Source: Warburgia ugandensis (lineage: Eukaryota; Streptophyta; Magnoliopsida; Canellales; Canellaceae). Taken from it: a DNA stretch of 64,000 bases. The position numbers were made by a program, and so were the translations under genes. Where the stretch lies: the NCBI GenBank assembly GCA_035236585.1, contig CP141128.1:38918684-38982683 (forward strand), given 5' to 3'. A model generated the notes under the pieces. The model was not told the DNA's origin and ran no database searches. It worked only from the letters and a program-made list of their open reading frames with translations. This document shows, one piece after another, positions 23,200 through 33,920 of the stretch; positions within the stretch are counted from its first letter, which is position 1; the number at the start of each line of letters is the position of its first letter.

Positions 23200-25214
23200 A
23201 TAGCGAAGGGGCTTACAGTGTTTTAATCCCAAAACTGGTCATGTCTTTATCTCACGCCATGTTTTATTTGGTGAATGCGTATGTCCTCTTACAGATAACA
23301 AAGAGAGCACGGTCGCATCCCATTGGTTAGAATTCAAAGAATATCCATTCCATTGTACGCATATAGGACTTCTTTTTCTAAAACCTCAATTTATTTCTTC
23401 GCCCGGCAACCAATCGTCATCCATTCTTTCTTCCTCATCACTTCAGCCTCCACCTTGTCCTCTTATATAGCCTCCTTCACCTCAAATATAAACAAGCAAA
23501 TCCCAATGACACTACGACCTCAAATATTAGTCCTACTGTTGATGAGCCTGTCAGTCCCACTGCCAAAGCCACTATTCTCAAAAATCACCATACGGTGACA
23601 CGTCCAGATGATGGTACAAGGCGTCCCAAGGCATGCTCGGCTTCTACCACTCGCTACCAATTTTTAAATGTTATCGTCTACTCAGTACGCTTGACCTAGA
23701 GTCAAAGACATATCGGGCAGCGCTTGAAATTCAGCATCTGAGAGCAGCCTTAGACGAATAGATAGAAGCGCTAGCCAAGTTTAATACAAGGATACTTGTG
23801 CCGCGCACTCCTTTGAATGTTGTTGGCTTCCGTTGGGCTTTTAAAACAAAATTCCTTCCTGATGGCTCGATAAATCGCTTTAAGGCTTGTTTAGTTGAAA
23901 AAGGGTTTACTCAATTTATGGGCATTGATTTTGATGATACATTCAGATCAGTCGTAAAAGCTCCTACAATAAGGCTGTTCTATCTATTGCAACTTAGAAG
24001 GAATGGGCGCATTAATGCATCCATACATAGTCTTTTGAAAGAATTCTACATGGACCAGCTGTCAAGTTAAGAGATACTCGTTTTCCTAACCATATATGCA
24101 AGTTGAACCATGCACTTTATGGCCTCAAGCAGGCCCCGCGTGCTTGGTATACTCATGCTGCTATGCAGATTCATCAATGTTTATCCTTAAAGAGGATGCT
24201 GGTGTCATACTTCTTTTGTATGTGGGCAATATTATTCTTACCAGGAATTCAACTATGCGGATACACTCTCTCATCTCCTCTCTTGGATCGGAATTTTCCA
24301 TGAAGCACCTGGGACCTCTTCATTTCTTTTTGGGAATAAAAGTACATCCAACATCATCAAGACTTATTTTATTGCAACAGAAATGTCCTCGAGCTACTGA
24401 AACATGTCACCATATTTGAAAGCAATCCTATAGCTACTCCATTGGTTGTTGGACAAAATCTTAGTACAAGAGAAACTCCTTCGTTTAATCCCACAAAGTT
24501 TCGGAATTTAGTTGGAGATCTATAATACCTCACATTTACTCGACTAAATCTTGCTTTCACGGTGAATACAGTTTTCCAACACATGCATTCATCTCCAATT
24601 GAACCCGTCAAAGCAGAGAGTGAATTTTGCGATGCTTCAACGGGACAGTCAGCTTTGGTTTGCAAATCTCTAATCAGAGTTTGATGACGTTCTCAGCTTT
24701 TTCTGACTCTAAGGGGTTACCCTGATACCCGTCGATCTATTGCTGGTTATGTGACATTTCTAGGAGATAATTGTATTTCTTGGTGTGCAAATAAACTGAA
24801 GACCTTATCTTGCTCTAGTTCAGAGGCGGAGTATCGCGCAATTGCCCATACTACGGCTGAGCTTACTTGGCTTTGTTTCTTGCTGCCTGATCTCAACATC
24901 TTCTTAACAAAAGCCACCAATTATCTTTTTGACAATCAAAGTGCTGCTTTTATGACAGCTAATCCTGTTTTCCATGTAAGATCGAAGTATGTAGAACCTT
25001 GATTATCACTTCATTAGAAAGTTGCTGCTGGTTCATTCACTGCATCATATTTCATCTTCACTGCAAGTGGAAGTGGAAGTACTTCTTTACCAAAAGCTTA
25101 CCAAGTGGCAGTTTTTCTTTTCTTCGTGCAAAGCTGCCCGTCACACCTGGAGTACCCTATGGCTTTTGGAGGGATGATAGCACAAAGCCAAAAGAAGACG
25201 TTGAAGAAAGATAA
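23200..25214 (+). pseudogene. pol: Ty1/copia pol remnant (integrase end, RT, RNase H)
   Basis: Ordered copia landmarks on the + strand: FNPKTGHVFISRHVLFGE (integrase C-terminus, about 23220), LVPRTPLNVVGFRWAFKTKF and NRFKACLVEKGFTQ (RT, 23798-23930), [21 protein letters not shown] (about 24100), the catalytic box as [10 protein letters not shown] where the family has [21 protein letters not shown], a YPDTRRSIAGYVTFLGDNCISW stretch, then RNase H as LSCSSSEAEYRAIAHTTAELTW (24751-25002) and FTKSLPSGSFSFLRAKL at the end. Frameshifts and stops break it into at least six pieces. Gag, protease and the integrase core are absent, and no LTR pair was identified. The catalytic Asp pair is destroyed. Confidence 0.85.
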
Positions 25215-25618
25215 TATGTAGGTAGTTGGCACCTATATTTACTCAAACTAATCTCAAGCTCTCTCCTCGTATCGCTATTTTTCAAAGTTCAATTTCATGG
25301 AAATCTCTCATACACGTTATATTCTTAAATGTTTGTTGTAACATCACAGTAAATATACATGTGCCATTCATTCGTATGAGACACACGAGAAAGTATTGTC
25401 ATCATTCAAATATCTTGGCAAATTGTTAGACCATATCTGAAGTCCCGTGATAAAATTTTGGAAACACTATCTTTTTGGATTGAACCTGTAGTATAGTGCC
25501 ATTTTCTATTGAAGTACTACAGATTTTGGTTTACATTGTGTTAGACCTCTCTCTGTCTCTCTTCCTCTCATTTTACTATATATCTACCCGTGTGAGTAAA
25601 TGCTAGTTGATAAACTAT
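25215..25618. other. Unrecognised sequence after copia remnant
   Basis: About 400 bases, possibly the start of a copia 3' LTR (TGTAGGTAGTTGG at 25217), but no second copy in the window can confirm that. No coding signal. Confidence 0.3.
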
Positions 25619-26060
25619 GGATTGATTACCTAATTGCAGCTTACAATGGATTGCAAAAGCAATCTAGTTCTCTTAACAAACTGATTGCGAAGAGCTTGAA
25701 CCAATTTCTACTAACCAAGAGCTGACTTCTCGTACCAAAGATTGATTTCTTCAACAATAGACTGATTATCTAACTGCAGTTCACAATGGAATGGTAAAGC
25801 AATCTAGTTCTCTTAACATGGAATGATTGCTAAGCATGCTACTTATGAGCCATATAGCGATTTCTCTTAACCATGGACTATTTTTCTTAATATGGACTGA
25901 TTTTTTAAACAATGTGCTGATTATCTAACTGCAACTCATTATGGATTGCAAAAGCAATATAGTTCTCTTAACATGGGCCAATTGGCAAGCAAGCTAATTT
26001 ATGAACTATGGACCAATTTAGTTTACATGGACTCGTTTCTTCAACCAAACAGCACATGAC
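25619..26060 (+). repeat. Three-copy ~150 bp tandem repeat
   Basis: The phrase CTGATTA(T/C)CTAA(T/C)TGCA followed by CAATGGATTG..AAAGCAAT.TAGTTCTCTTAACA recurs at about 25619, 25763 and 25915, spaced 144 and 152 bases. Between copies the sequence is a looser string of words such as GACTGATTTCTTAAC. It is a decayed minisatellite with no coding frame. Confidence 0.75.
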
Positions 26061-26115
26061 TATACCCAAACATCCACCAGTCCATCTAGTACAATTTAAA
26101 CACTAGATACACACC

Positions 26116-26118
<3 letters not shown>

Positions 26119-26199
<81 letters not shown>
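26119..26199. repeat. (TC)n(TA)n compound microsatellite
   Basis: About 54 bases of TC followed by about 27 of TA, nearly perfect. It separates the minisatellite from the next spacer. Confidence 0.95.
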
Positions 26200-26800
26200 C
26201 TTACACATGGTTGAACACCAGTCCATACAAATTTAAGATGCTGCACATTGGTGCTTCAAGTGCTATAAGTTGTGCTGTCTCATGGTCGGCTACAAAGGAT
26301 GCATGAGAATTTAGTGGGATAAAGAGGACGTACCACTTCTAGTGTAACACATTATTGCTTGAACATATCTGACTCAAGCTGCAAATGTAAGATGCTATAA
26401 AACATTAATCTCAAGGTGTTTTGATGTAAGGCACAAGTTGCTTGACTCTGGGACACAAGCTGCACAATTGAGAGGCACCAAAGAACACTTGCAACAGGTG
26501 AGAGCAACAACTATTCCAACTCCAAACTGAGCATTCAATAAAAAATAGAGATGGTCCCTAAGTAATACCATCAATAGAACTATGGATATCAAAAACAAAA
26601 CAAAGCCTAATTATAGGTAGAATGGTCTTGGTGGGTTGAGCCACCGCTCTTGAGAAATAATGGGTTTGCGTCCAATTTCCGTAGTGCTCTATCACTTGAG
26701 CCACAGACCAAGATGAAATTATTGATTGATAGTAACTTTAACAATATCATTCTATTACATAAAAACTTATCAAGGCATGAACTTTCCAAAATTCATTAAA
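26200..26800. other. Unrecognised spacer
   Basis: No recognised gene. A stretch at 26430-26500 ends in CAACAG followed by GTGAGAGC, which resembles an exon end and a 5' splice site, but no frame on either strand matches a family I know. I leave it unassigned. Confidence 0.3.
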
Positions 26801-26809
26801 TAGAAGATA

Positions 26810-27022
26810 AGAAATGCTTGTTACTATTATCCAAGTGCAAATGAAGGCATATAAATCACTAATGCATGCTATTATCCAATAAATAGAAAAGAGAAGAAAT
26901 GCTCCATTTCAAAAGCTATGAATACCCTACTCCTATTATCCAAATGAAGGCATATAAATCACTATAATACCTGCTACTATCATCCGAATGAAGGTATATA
27001 AATCAAATGCTTGTTACTGCTA
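26810..27022 (+). repeat. Degenerate minisatellite, TATTATCC-AAATGAAGGCATATAAATCA
   Basis: The phrase CTACTATTATCCAAATGAAGG followed by CATATAAATCA recurs in variant form at about 26822, 26930 and 26970, with a further half copy at 27005. The same kind of sequence resumes at 29161 on the far side of the LINE, so the LINE inserted into this repeat. Confidence 0.65.
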
Positions 27023-27035
27023 TCACAAAGAAGGT
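27023..27035. repeat. Left target-site duplication of the LINE
   Basis: TCACAAAGAAGGT, perfectly repeated at 29161-29173. Length and position suit target-primed reverse transcription. Confidence 0.85.
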
Positions 27036-27039
27036 CATC

Positions 27040-27280
27040 ATCATCATCAAGACCTTATCCCGATTAAGGGTCGATCACATGAATCTTATTCCTCCATTTT
27101 CCTCTATTAAGTGTCATAGCTACATTTAGTCCAAAAGTTTTTAAATATTTTCTCACCACTTCTATCCATGTTTTTTTGGGCATTTCTCTTGCCCTTTTAG
27201 AACCTTTCACTTGGATCACCTCACTTATTCTAATTGGTGCACCTTTCTAGTCTATACTGGACATGTCTAAACTATCTAAG
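27040..27280 (-). pseudogene. LINE C-terminal domain and 3' end
   Basis: On the - strand, after ISLR, the pieces FRHVQYR, KGKRNAQKNMDRSGEK and the final RPLIGIRS are decayed versions of the conserved RTE C-terminus (an FGHVxRR box followed by a W-x-E-V-V-R-K-D box). It ends a few bases before the CATCATCA tail. Confidence 0.65.
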
Positions 27281-28053
27281 ACTAATCTCCTTTATCTTGT
27301 TACCTATTGGTATACCTTTAGGCCCCAAAGCCTTTCTTGATTTCATCCTTTTCAATGCTTCATTCACTTCATGTATTCTAATCATACGAACAATTCTATA
27401 ATGCCCAATGTTATTTGGGTTTACAGTACTTTTAATCCTTATATTCTCAGGGTAATTGTCATTTAGCAATTTTTAAAAGTAACCTTTCCATCTTTATTTG
27501 ATCTCATCATTTTTTACTAGTACCCTTTGGTCATCATTTCTAATACACTTAATGTTGTTTAAGTCCTTACTGTTCCTTTCTCTTAGTTTTGCGAGTTTAA
27601 ACACATCTTTCTCACCTCTCTTCTTCCTAATATATTATAAAGATTATCTTATCCCTTGAGTTTAGCTTCACTTACTAGTCTCTTAGCAACCTTTTTAGCA
27701 TTCTTATATTGCTCAAAGTTTTCATTATTTTTAGTCCTTATAAATGCTTTAAAACACACACTTTCTCTTTAATAACTTTTTTTATACTCTTTCACTCCAC
27801 GACCAAGTTTCATTTGTTGGTTATCTTTTACCTCTAGATACTCCCAGGATATCTTTTGCACTTTCTTACTGGGCATGGCCATATTAGTCCTCGTGGTGTA
27901 TACTTCTGTTTCATCTTTCCATTTTCCTTCTACCTTCAACTTATTTGTAAATGATGTTATCTTCTCTCCTTTTATGTTCCACCACTTATTTTTTAGACAC
28001 TTATTAAGTTTATTTCCTTTTTTACATACTTTAATGTAGATATCCATAACCAT
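27270..28053 (-). pseudogene. LINE linker and first RT motif
   Basis: The 27769-28053 frame (WWNIKGEKITSF and KVEGKWKDETEVYTTRTNMA) is the endonuclease-RT linker. The 27272-27469 frame has RIHEVNEALKRMKSRKALGPKGIPI, the first conserved RT block. It passes at once into NKIKEISLR, which belongs to the C-terminal end of RTE proteins, so the finger/palm region with the catalytic Asp residues has been removed. Confidence 0.75.
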
Positions 28054-28059
28054 TTATCT

Positions 28060-28890
28060 ATGTTGTGAGGTTAGAATCTCACTGAATATTGCCTTACAAT
28101 CCTTACACATTAATCTTTCAACATTACTAAGTAGGAAAAAGTCTATTTGGCTTTTATATGGTCCATTTTTAAGGTTAGTAGATGTACATTCCTCTTCTAA
28201 AAGTATGTGTTTGCTATAGCTAGGTTATATGCTAAGGCAAAATCGAGTATAGCTTCCCCCATCTCATTTCTTTCTCCAATACCATACCTCCCATTTACCT
28301 TATCATATCCTTCATTTTCTTTTCCTACATGACCATTAAAATTTACTTCTGTAAATATCCCCTCTGTTGGAAATGTCTTGCATGACTCCCTCCATATCTT
28401 CTCAGAACTGTCTCTTGATTCTATCCTCTAACCCTACTTACAGTGCATATGCACTAATAACATTTATGACCTTCTCTTCTAAAACAAGTTGTAGTAGTAT
28501 AATTCTATCACTAGTTATTTTAATATTTATAGCTTTATCCTTTAACTCTTTATCTACCATTATCCGCACACCATTTTTATCATTGTCCTTTCCTACATAC
28601 GAGAGCTTATACCCATCAATTTCTCTACTTTTAGCCCCTTTGCACTTGGTTTCTTAAATATAAGCGATGTTGACTCTCCTATGTTTCATTGTATTTACTA
28701 ACTCTAAAATCTTACATATCAATGTGCCTACATTCCATTTAGCAACACGAATCTTGTTCTCTAAACCTAGCCTATTTACCCACACACTTCTTGAATGGCT
28801 AAGAACCCATGCATACTTTTCATTGCACTCCGGTTCTATGTAGCCATCCCTTTTGAGGGAATGCTCTAGCAGCCCTTGCCTATTTTTCAC
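28060..28890 (-). pseudogene. LINE endonuclease domain
   Basis: Reading on the - strand, KIRVAKWNVGTLICKILELV and RRVNIAYIQETK (28650-28765) is the start of the AP-like endonuclease that nicks target DNA. It continues with SREIDGYKLSYVGKD, GVRIMVDKELKD, ILLQLVLEEKVINVISAYA (an S-A-Y-A catalytic region) and, after stops, KSQIDFFLL near the C-terminal SDH region. Several stops and a frameshift after about 28370 disable it. The 28654-28890 piece is open for 78 codons. Confidence 0.8.
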
Positions 28891-29160
28891 TACACCTAGA
28901 ATTTGATGTAATGCATCGCTTCTAGAGGAATGCCCTAGCAGCCGTTGTCCATTTTTTACTACATCCAGAATCCGATGCAGGAAGTCACTTATAGGGAGTG
29001 CCCTAGCCTAAGAGAATGTCATAAGTCAATTAATGCATGGGGTTTGCCATTTGTTTTCCTTGTTGATTGGCACCTGACGCAAAACCCTCCTCCTTTATCT
29101 GGGCTTGGGATCAACTGCAATAAAACTGTATAGAATTAGAACCACACAAGCAGAGTTGTT

Positions 29161-29173
29161 TCACAAAGAAGGT
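29161..29173. repeat. Right target-site duplication of the LINE
   Basis: TCACAAAGAAGGT, identical to 27023-27035. The flanking sequence after it (AACAATCAAATGCCCACTACT) continues the minisatellite seen at 26810-27022. Confidence 0.85.
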
Positions 29174-29306
29174 ATAACAATCAAATGCCCACTACTATTA
29201 CACTCCTAGTCTCTCGTAATTCATGCTCATGTTATATTAGGGTTGCCATACTCTAAAGAAGTTAAAGATGATTTTCATTATTTTCTCTTCTTACTTACAA
29301 ACTAAT

Positions 29307-29414
29307 ATACACACACACACACACACACATACATACATACATACATACATACATACATACATACATACATACATACATACATACATACATACATAACATA
29401 CATACATACATACA

Positions 29415-29445
<31 letters not shown>

Positions 29446-29446
29446 G
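29307..29446. repeat. (CA)n(CATA)n microsatellite
   Basis: About 22 bases of AC followed by about 118 bases of ATAC tetranucleotides with one break (ACATAACATA near 29392). It ends in CATATGTATATG. Confidence 0.95.
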
Positions 29447-29484
29447 TATATGCATATTCATTTATAAGTGAGACAAAACTTCTT

Positions 29485-29575
29485 CAAAAAGGTTTGACTT
29501 GCTTGTTGGCACTTGATGCAAAACCGTCCTCTTTTTTTATCCAAGCTTGGAATTGACATCGGCTACTACTGTACC
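29485..29575 (-). mobile_element. Second LINE 5'-end scrap
   Basis: GCTTGTTGGCACTTGATGCA, AAACCGTCCTC and CAAGCTTGGAATTGACATC match, with substitutions, the 5' leader of the LINE at 29062-29128 in the same orientation. Only the leader is present. Confidence 0.65.
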
Positions 29576-30018
29576 ATTCTTCCATTCATGCCCTTCTCAT
29601 CCTAACTTGTTCCTCAAATTAACAAATCTCGGCTACTACTAAATTCCCAATCTCTCCTAAACCATACTACAATACAAAATCAAAGTGAAGAGAAGAAACC
29701 AAACACCCCATGTACCACATTACCTACAAGAAATGTCATGGTTATCAACAGTAGGAAATGGCCAGAATAGGAAATAACTTGACAAGTACACTAAAATAGA
29801 GATCAAGCCCATTGAGGCATATAGTCATATGATTCCTCTTGAAACAGATATCACACTCATTATCTGTGTTTGCCACAAAAGCTTCTTTAATTCAATAGAG
29901 TTTATAAAGCACATTAGCAAAAACTGATATTTCATCCTCATTGAGGCACATAATTGTATGATTCCCAGTGATCAACCCACCAAAAGACTAAGAATTTGGA
30001 TAACGTACATTGTAGATC
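29576..30018. other. Unrecognised spacer
   Basis: About 440 bases with no coding signal. Two phrases about 110 bases apart (AGCCCATTGAGGCATATAGTCATATGATTCC near 29807 and CTCATTGAGGCACATAATTGTATGATTCC near 29938) form a weak direct repeat. Confidence 0.35.
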
Positions 30019-30445
30019 TATGACAACTTGAGTTTTTGTAACACATTTTGTAATACATTTTTCAAAGGCAGGGAACCCTTAGTAGTAAAAAAAATTTGCA
30101 AAAAAAAGCAGCTAAAATTCTTTACTTTAGAACCTTTTTAGTAAAACCTAAGTCATCACTTCACACATAACATAGGTAGAATTTGGTACAAGATAAAATT
30201 CTATTGAAGGAATATACTTTTATTAAATTCTAGAATCCATCCAATGGTTTACAGTACAGCCTAGGCATTAGTACAATACTTGTCCAAAATACATAATCCA
30301 AATTTCAAAGCTCACCATACAATAAAAACTCTCAATACAATACAATGTTATCAAATAAAAATACATGTCTTCAAGGGATATACCCTGATTGATTATTCTT
30401 CCAAGTCTTCTTAAGTCTTGAGCTCCTCATTCTCCTTCTCTATAT

Positions 30446-30485
30446 CTGAGATATTGTAAACATCCAAACATTTACAATATCTCAG
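30446..30485. promoter_or_regulatory. Perfect 15-bp inverted repeat in LTR Lc
   Basis: CTGAGATATTGTAAA (30446-30460) and TTTACAATATCTCAG (30471-30485) are exact reverse complements with a 10-base loop. It lies 430-465 bases before the LTR 3' end. LTRs La and Lb have inverted repeats at a comparable place, so it may be a structural element of the retroelement RNA. Confidence 0.7.
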
Positions 30486-30632
30486 CAAGCTATGCTTGGT
30501 AGGGGATTCAAGAAGCATAATAATTTGACAGTGTAATCCTAATACTTCATAAACCCATTATTCATACTCATGGATCAATCTCTTTACTTTGTCATATATG
30601 TACATCCTTATACATACATACTATATATGTTG

Positions 30633-30651
30633 TATATATATATATATATAG
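30633..30651. repeat. (TA)n microsatellite
   Basis: Short perfect TA run inside LTR Lc. Confidence 0.85.
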
Positions 30652-30699
30652 TCAAAACCGTGAAAAATAATTAATATCTCAAACATCAATAGTCACACT

Positions 30700-30842
30700 C
30701 AGACACACTGAGTTGATCAATCATCCAGACTCTGCTGGAAAATACTCCCTCATTTGGGTAGTATCATCACACTTAGCCATACTGAGTTGATAAAACAATC
30801 CAGACTTTGCTGGAAAAATACTCCCTTATTGGGCAGTATCGG
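30700..30842 (-). repeat. Two-copy direct repeat within LTR Lc
   Basis: ACTGAGTTGAT..A.CAATC, CCAGACT.TGCTGGAAAA, ATACTCCCT.ATT and GGGTAGTATC or GGGCAGTATC recur twice, about 75-80 bases apart (from about 30708 and 30781). No coding content. Confidence 0.75.
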
Positions 30843-33639
30843 CATCTAATTATGCCATGCATCATAATGCAAAATACTCAAAGGACTACTATGTTGCAGT
30901 CTAATCCATACTAGTGCGCTCAGATAACTACTTTCATACTCCATGAATACCAAATGTGAAAAATCATCTATGTCATGTCTATATGGGGAGACAAACCGTC
31001 ACAATGGTGGCCTTCCCATATTTGGCACACCCGACATTTTACCTCTCTTTGGGCATGGTATCATCATATATATCAGATTTTAGAGAGCGAGTGGCCAAAT
31101 CCTCGTAACCCTCCTAGCATAGCATCCCCATGCATACGCCTATCTAAAACAAAAACCACAAGCTTCCTTGCTTGTATATAAAGTATTCTTTTACTTATTA
31201 GACAACTTGCTTGTTTATAGCATCATCCTCGTATTTTGGTATTCTTATACTAAGGATAGGATTTCACTTCAAACTTAAGGATCATTATTTACAATGAATG
31301 ATACCCATGTTCATATAAGTTTAGGGATCACCATTCTATACGAATGATTCCCATGTATTGATTTTATACTTGTTAGACAATTTATCTGTTTATCTAGGGT
31401 TGGAATATCTTTTAGTTCCCTATTCAATTAGGGTTTTCCTCAATTTTAACTTAACCATTCCATATGTGTTTTGGTTGGATCATAAGGGTTTTCAAGGGGT
31501 TTAATACAAGTATTTACATTACACTTGTCTACATTTCTAAACATAATATATTCAACATGTATTTCTCATGTAGATGCATTCATAAAATCCTCCTACCTTT
31601 AAGTAGTGATTCATCTCTTCAAATCTTCCATGATCCTAATTGACATATGAAATCTATAAATCCATACATACTGTCAATATTTATACAATCTGAATAATCC
31701 TATATTTTTTATCCTATCTATATTCTTTGTCTATTCATATCATTTAATATAAAGGATCTAAATCCTGTGTCCTATCATGATCTATCTTACTCAGATAGTA
31801 TTGATCAATAGATCTGACGGTTAAAATGATCTTCTAATCTTTTAGATATATTTAAGTCTTTGTGTATTTCCTTCTTTGATCTTGATCTTTCACAGATACT
31901 TTGATCAACAATTTATACTTGATGATAAAGATCAAAGGCTTAGATCTTCTATCATCTAGTTGTTCTTTGATCTAAGTTCTGTTGTTTGATCATCCCTAAG
32001 GAGGATGATCTTGGTTCTCTTCCTTGAATCATATTTGATCAAGGGTTTGGATTCTCTATCTAGATTTTTCTACAACATACATACATAGATACATAATAAA
32101 GTATAACATTAGGATTCTTATTGTTCTTGATCATTCAAGATCCTATGGATCTTGTTTGATCATTCTTATCTTACTTATAGTTTTTATTATGATTAGATGA
32201 TTTACTAACCTTTATGCTCTTATTATTATTCACCAGTTAATATTTTACTGGTTGAAGATAGGTTATTTCATCCTAAGTCTAGACAGCTCCTCTTATTTCA
32301 AATTGATTAAGGCTTCCTAACTGAATGGCTGAACACAAAGTGGTTACTTCAATCATCATGTAAGGAGGCATTTAGACCTCACCAACGTCAACGGAAGGTA
32401 GGGGGAGAGCAAGGCTCTATTAGAGAACCCCCTTAACTACCATGTTCAGCATTCACTACAGTGACCTTGGCTCAACCTTTCATAAGGTTCCTATGAGCAT
32501 TTTAACCCTAAGTCCTCTTTCTAATTTATTTTAATTAAATCCATGAACATTTAAAATGTCATTCATGAGATTTATTATTCTCCTAGTTTGAGCCAAGGAT
32601 TTGATAATCCTTATATTATCCTACTAACAATAATAGCCCTTACTAATATTAAGTCAAGGTCATTCACTCATCTTAAATGTCCAGGAATCTCTATATTCCA
32701 TTAGTTTACATTTTTGGTGATTTATGCTCATTATATCTTAACAAGTACTTAACAATTGAATCTACCAATAAAATTTGACAACAATTAAATCATAAACTTA
32801 AAAGCATAAATCCAATATAAGTTTAACAACCATTTATACTAACATGCTTCCTATGAATGTAACTTAACCTTATGGAATAAAATTATACTTAAATTAGCAT
32901 GATCCTAACTTATGAAATACATGAAATTTTACTACTAATCAAATGGAATCATGCTAAAACCTCAAATTTAAACTAACATGGCCCTAAGATAATTAAATCT
33001 ACCAACCTAATAACAAATTAATAACATTTAGAGCATAGCATGCTAAAATTTAAGAATTACACTATCATGCTTCCTAATTTATAACATAAATCACATTTAC
33101 AATTCTATTATCAAATAAAAGATAATTAAACTAATTAGATTGAGATTATTACAAACTTTTTACTTATGATACAACTATTAGATCTTAGATCTTTTCCTTT
33201 AGATCAAGGGTTTTAATTACATTTACGACTTTTACTTCATTGAGATTCAAAGATCATATCCACTTGTTTTCGTCATATTTAATCTATGATCTCACTAGAT
33301 TTAATCATAATCCCATTCATACAACCCATCCAAAGGGTTTGATCATGCTTGATCTCATTGATCAAGTGGGTCCCTTTTAATTTTTAAGGTATTTCTATCA
33401 TAAAGGGTAGATTCCTCAATTTATCTTAGATTCTATCAAAATAAATCATAGATATAACTTTATTCAACATTATTTCATCATTAAATTAGATCCTTAAGAT
33501 CTGATCATCTTAGATCTTAAATAGGATGAAATTTGGAAGCTTAATTCCTTAAAATAGAAAGATTCTTGAAGATTTTTATCCATTTTATAATTTTAGAGAA
33601 AATAGACATTACAAGCTTTCCATAGCCTCTTTTCGATCT

Positions 33640-33920
33640 TAATTTGGAGTTCAGATGACTCCACAATTGACGAATGATGTTCACAGTCGTTCCGAGAGTC
33701 CAAATTTGATCTGGGCCCAGCGGAATGGACTGCCCTGGTTGTTCGGGCGGAACGGTCGCTGCATCCACTTCCTCGGGATGCACGCAGTAACGAGTTGCCC
33801 AGGACCCGTGATGTCTAGCGGACGTTCCATAAGGATGTCGTCGCATGCAGAGCGCGCCTGTGGAGACGCTCTAGCAAGGCGCATTTCTGTGCAGCATCTC
33901 ATTGCGACATCCTGAGGGAC
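33640..33920 (-). other. CpG-rich block in LTR Lc
   Basis: About 280 bases are richer in CG than the surrounding DNA. They correspond in position to the blocks in La (12035-12330) and Lb (52440-52765). Open frames appear on both strands here (33541-33846, 33655-33915, 33681-33983) because of base composition. None resembles a protein and I do not call one. Confidence 0.55.

Larger units (their letters stand above)
27036..29160 (-). mobile_element. RTE-type LINE, internally deleted
   Basis: This is a 2.1 kb non-LTR retrotransposon on the - strand bounded by 13-bp duplications. Its 3' end (left side here) is a CATCATCATCATCA repeat, the tail style of RTE elements rather than poly(A). Its 5' end has the leader with AAAGGAGGAGGGTTTTGCG. 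In coding order it retains an AP-type endonuclease, the linker, the first RT motif and the C-terminal domain. The RT core is missing, so the element is about 1 kb shorter than a typical RTE. With both ends and the duplication present, the gap is an internal deletion, not 5' truncation. Confidence 0.85.

Noticed and set aside
26430..26510. Possible host exon ending CAACAG/GTGAG
   Set aside because: No frame on either strand matches a known protein and no neighbouring exon was found.
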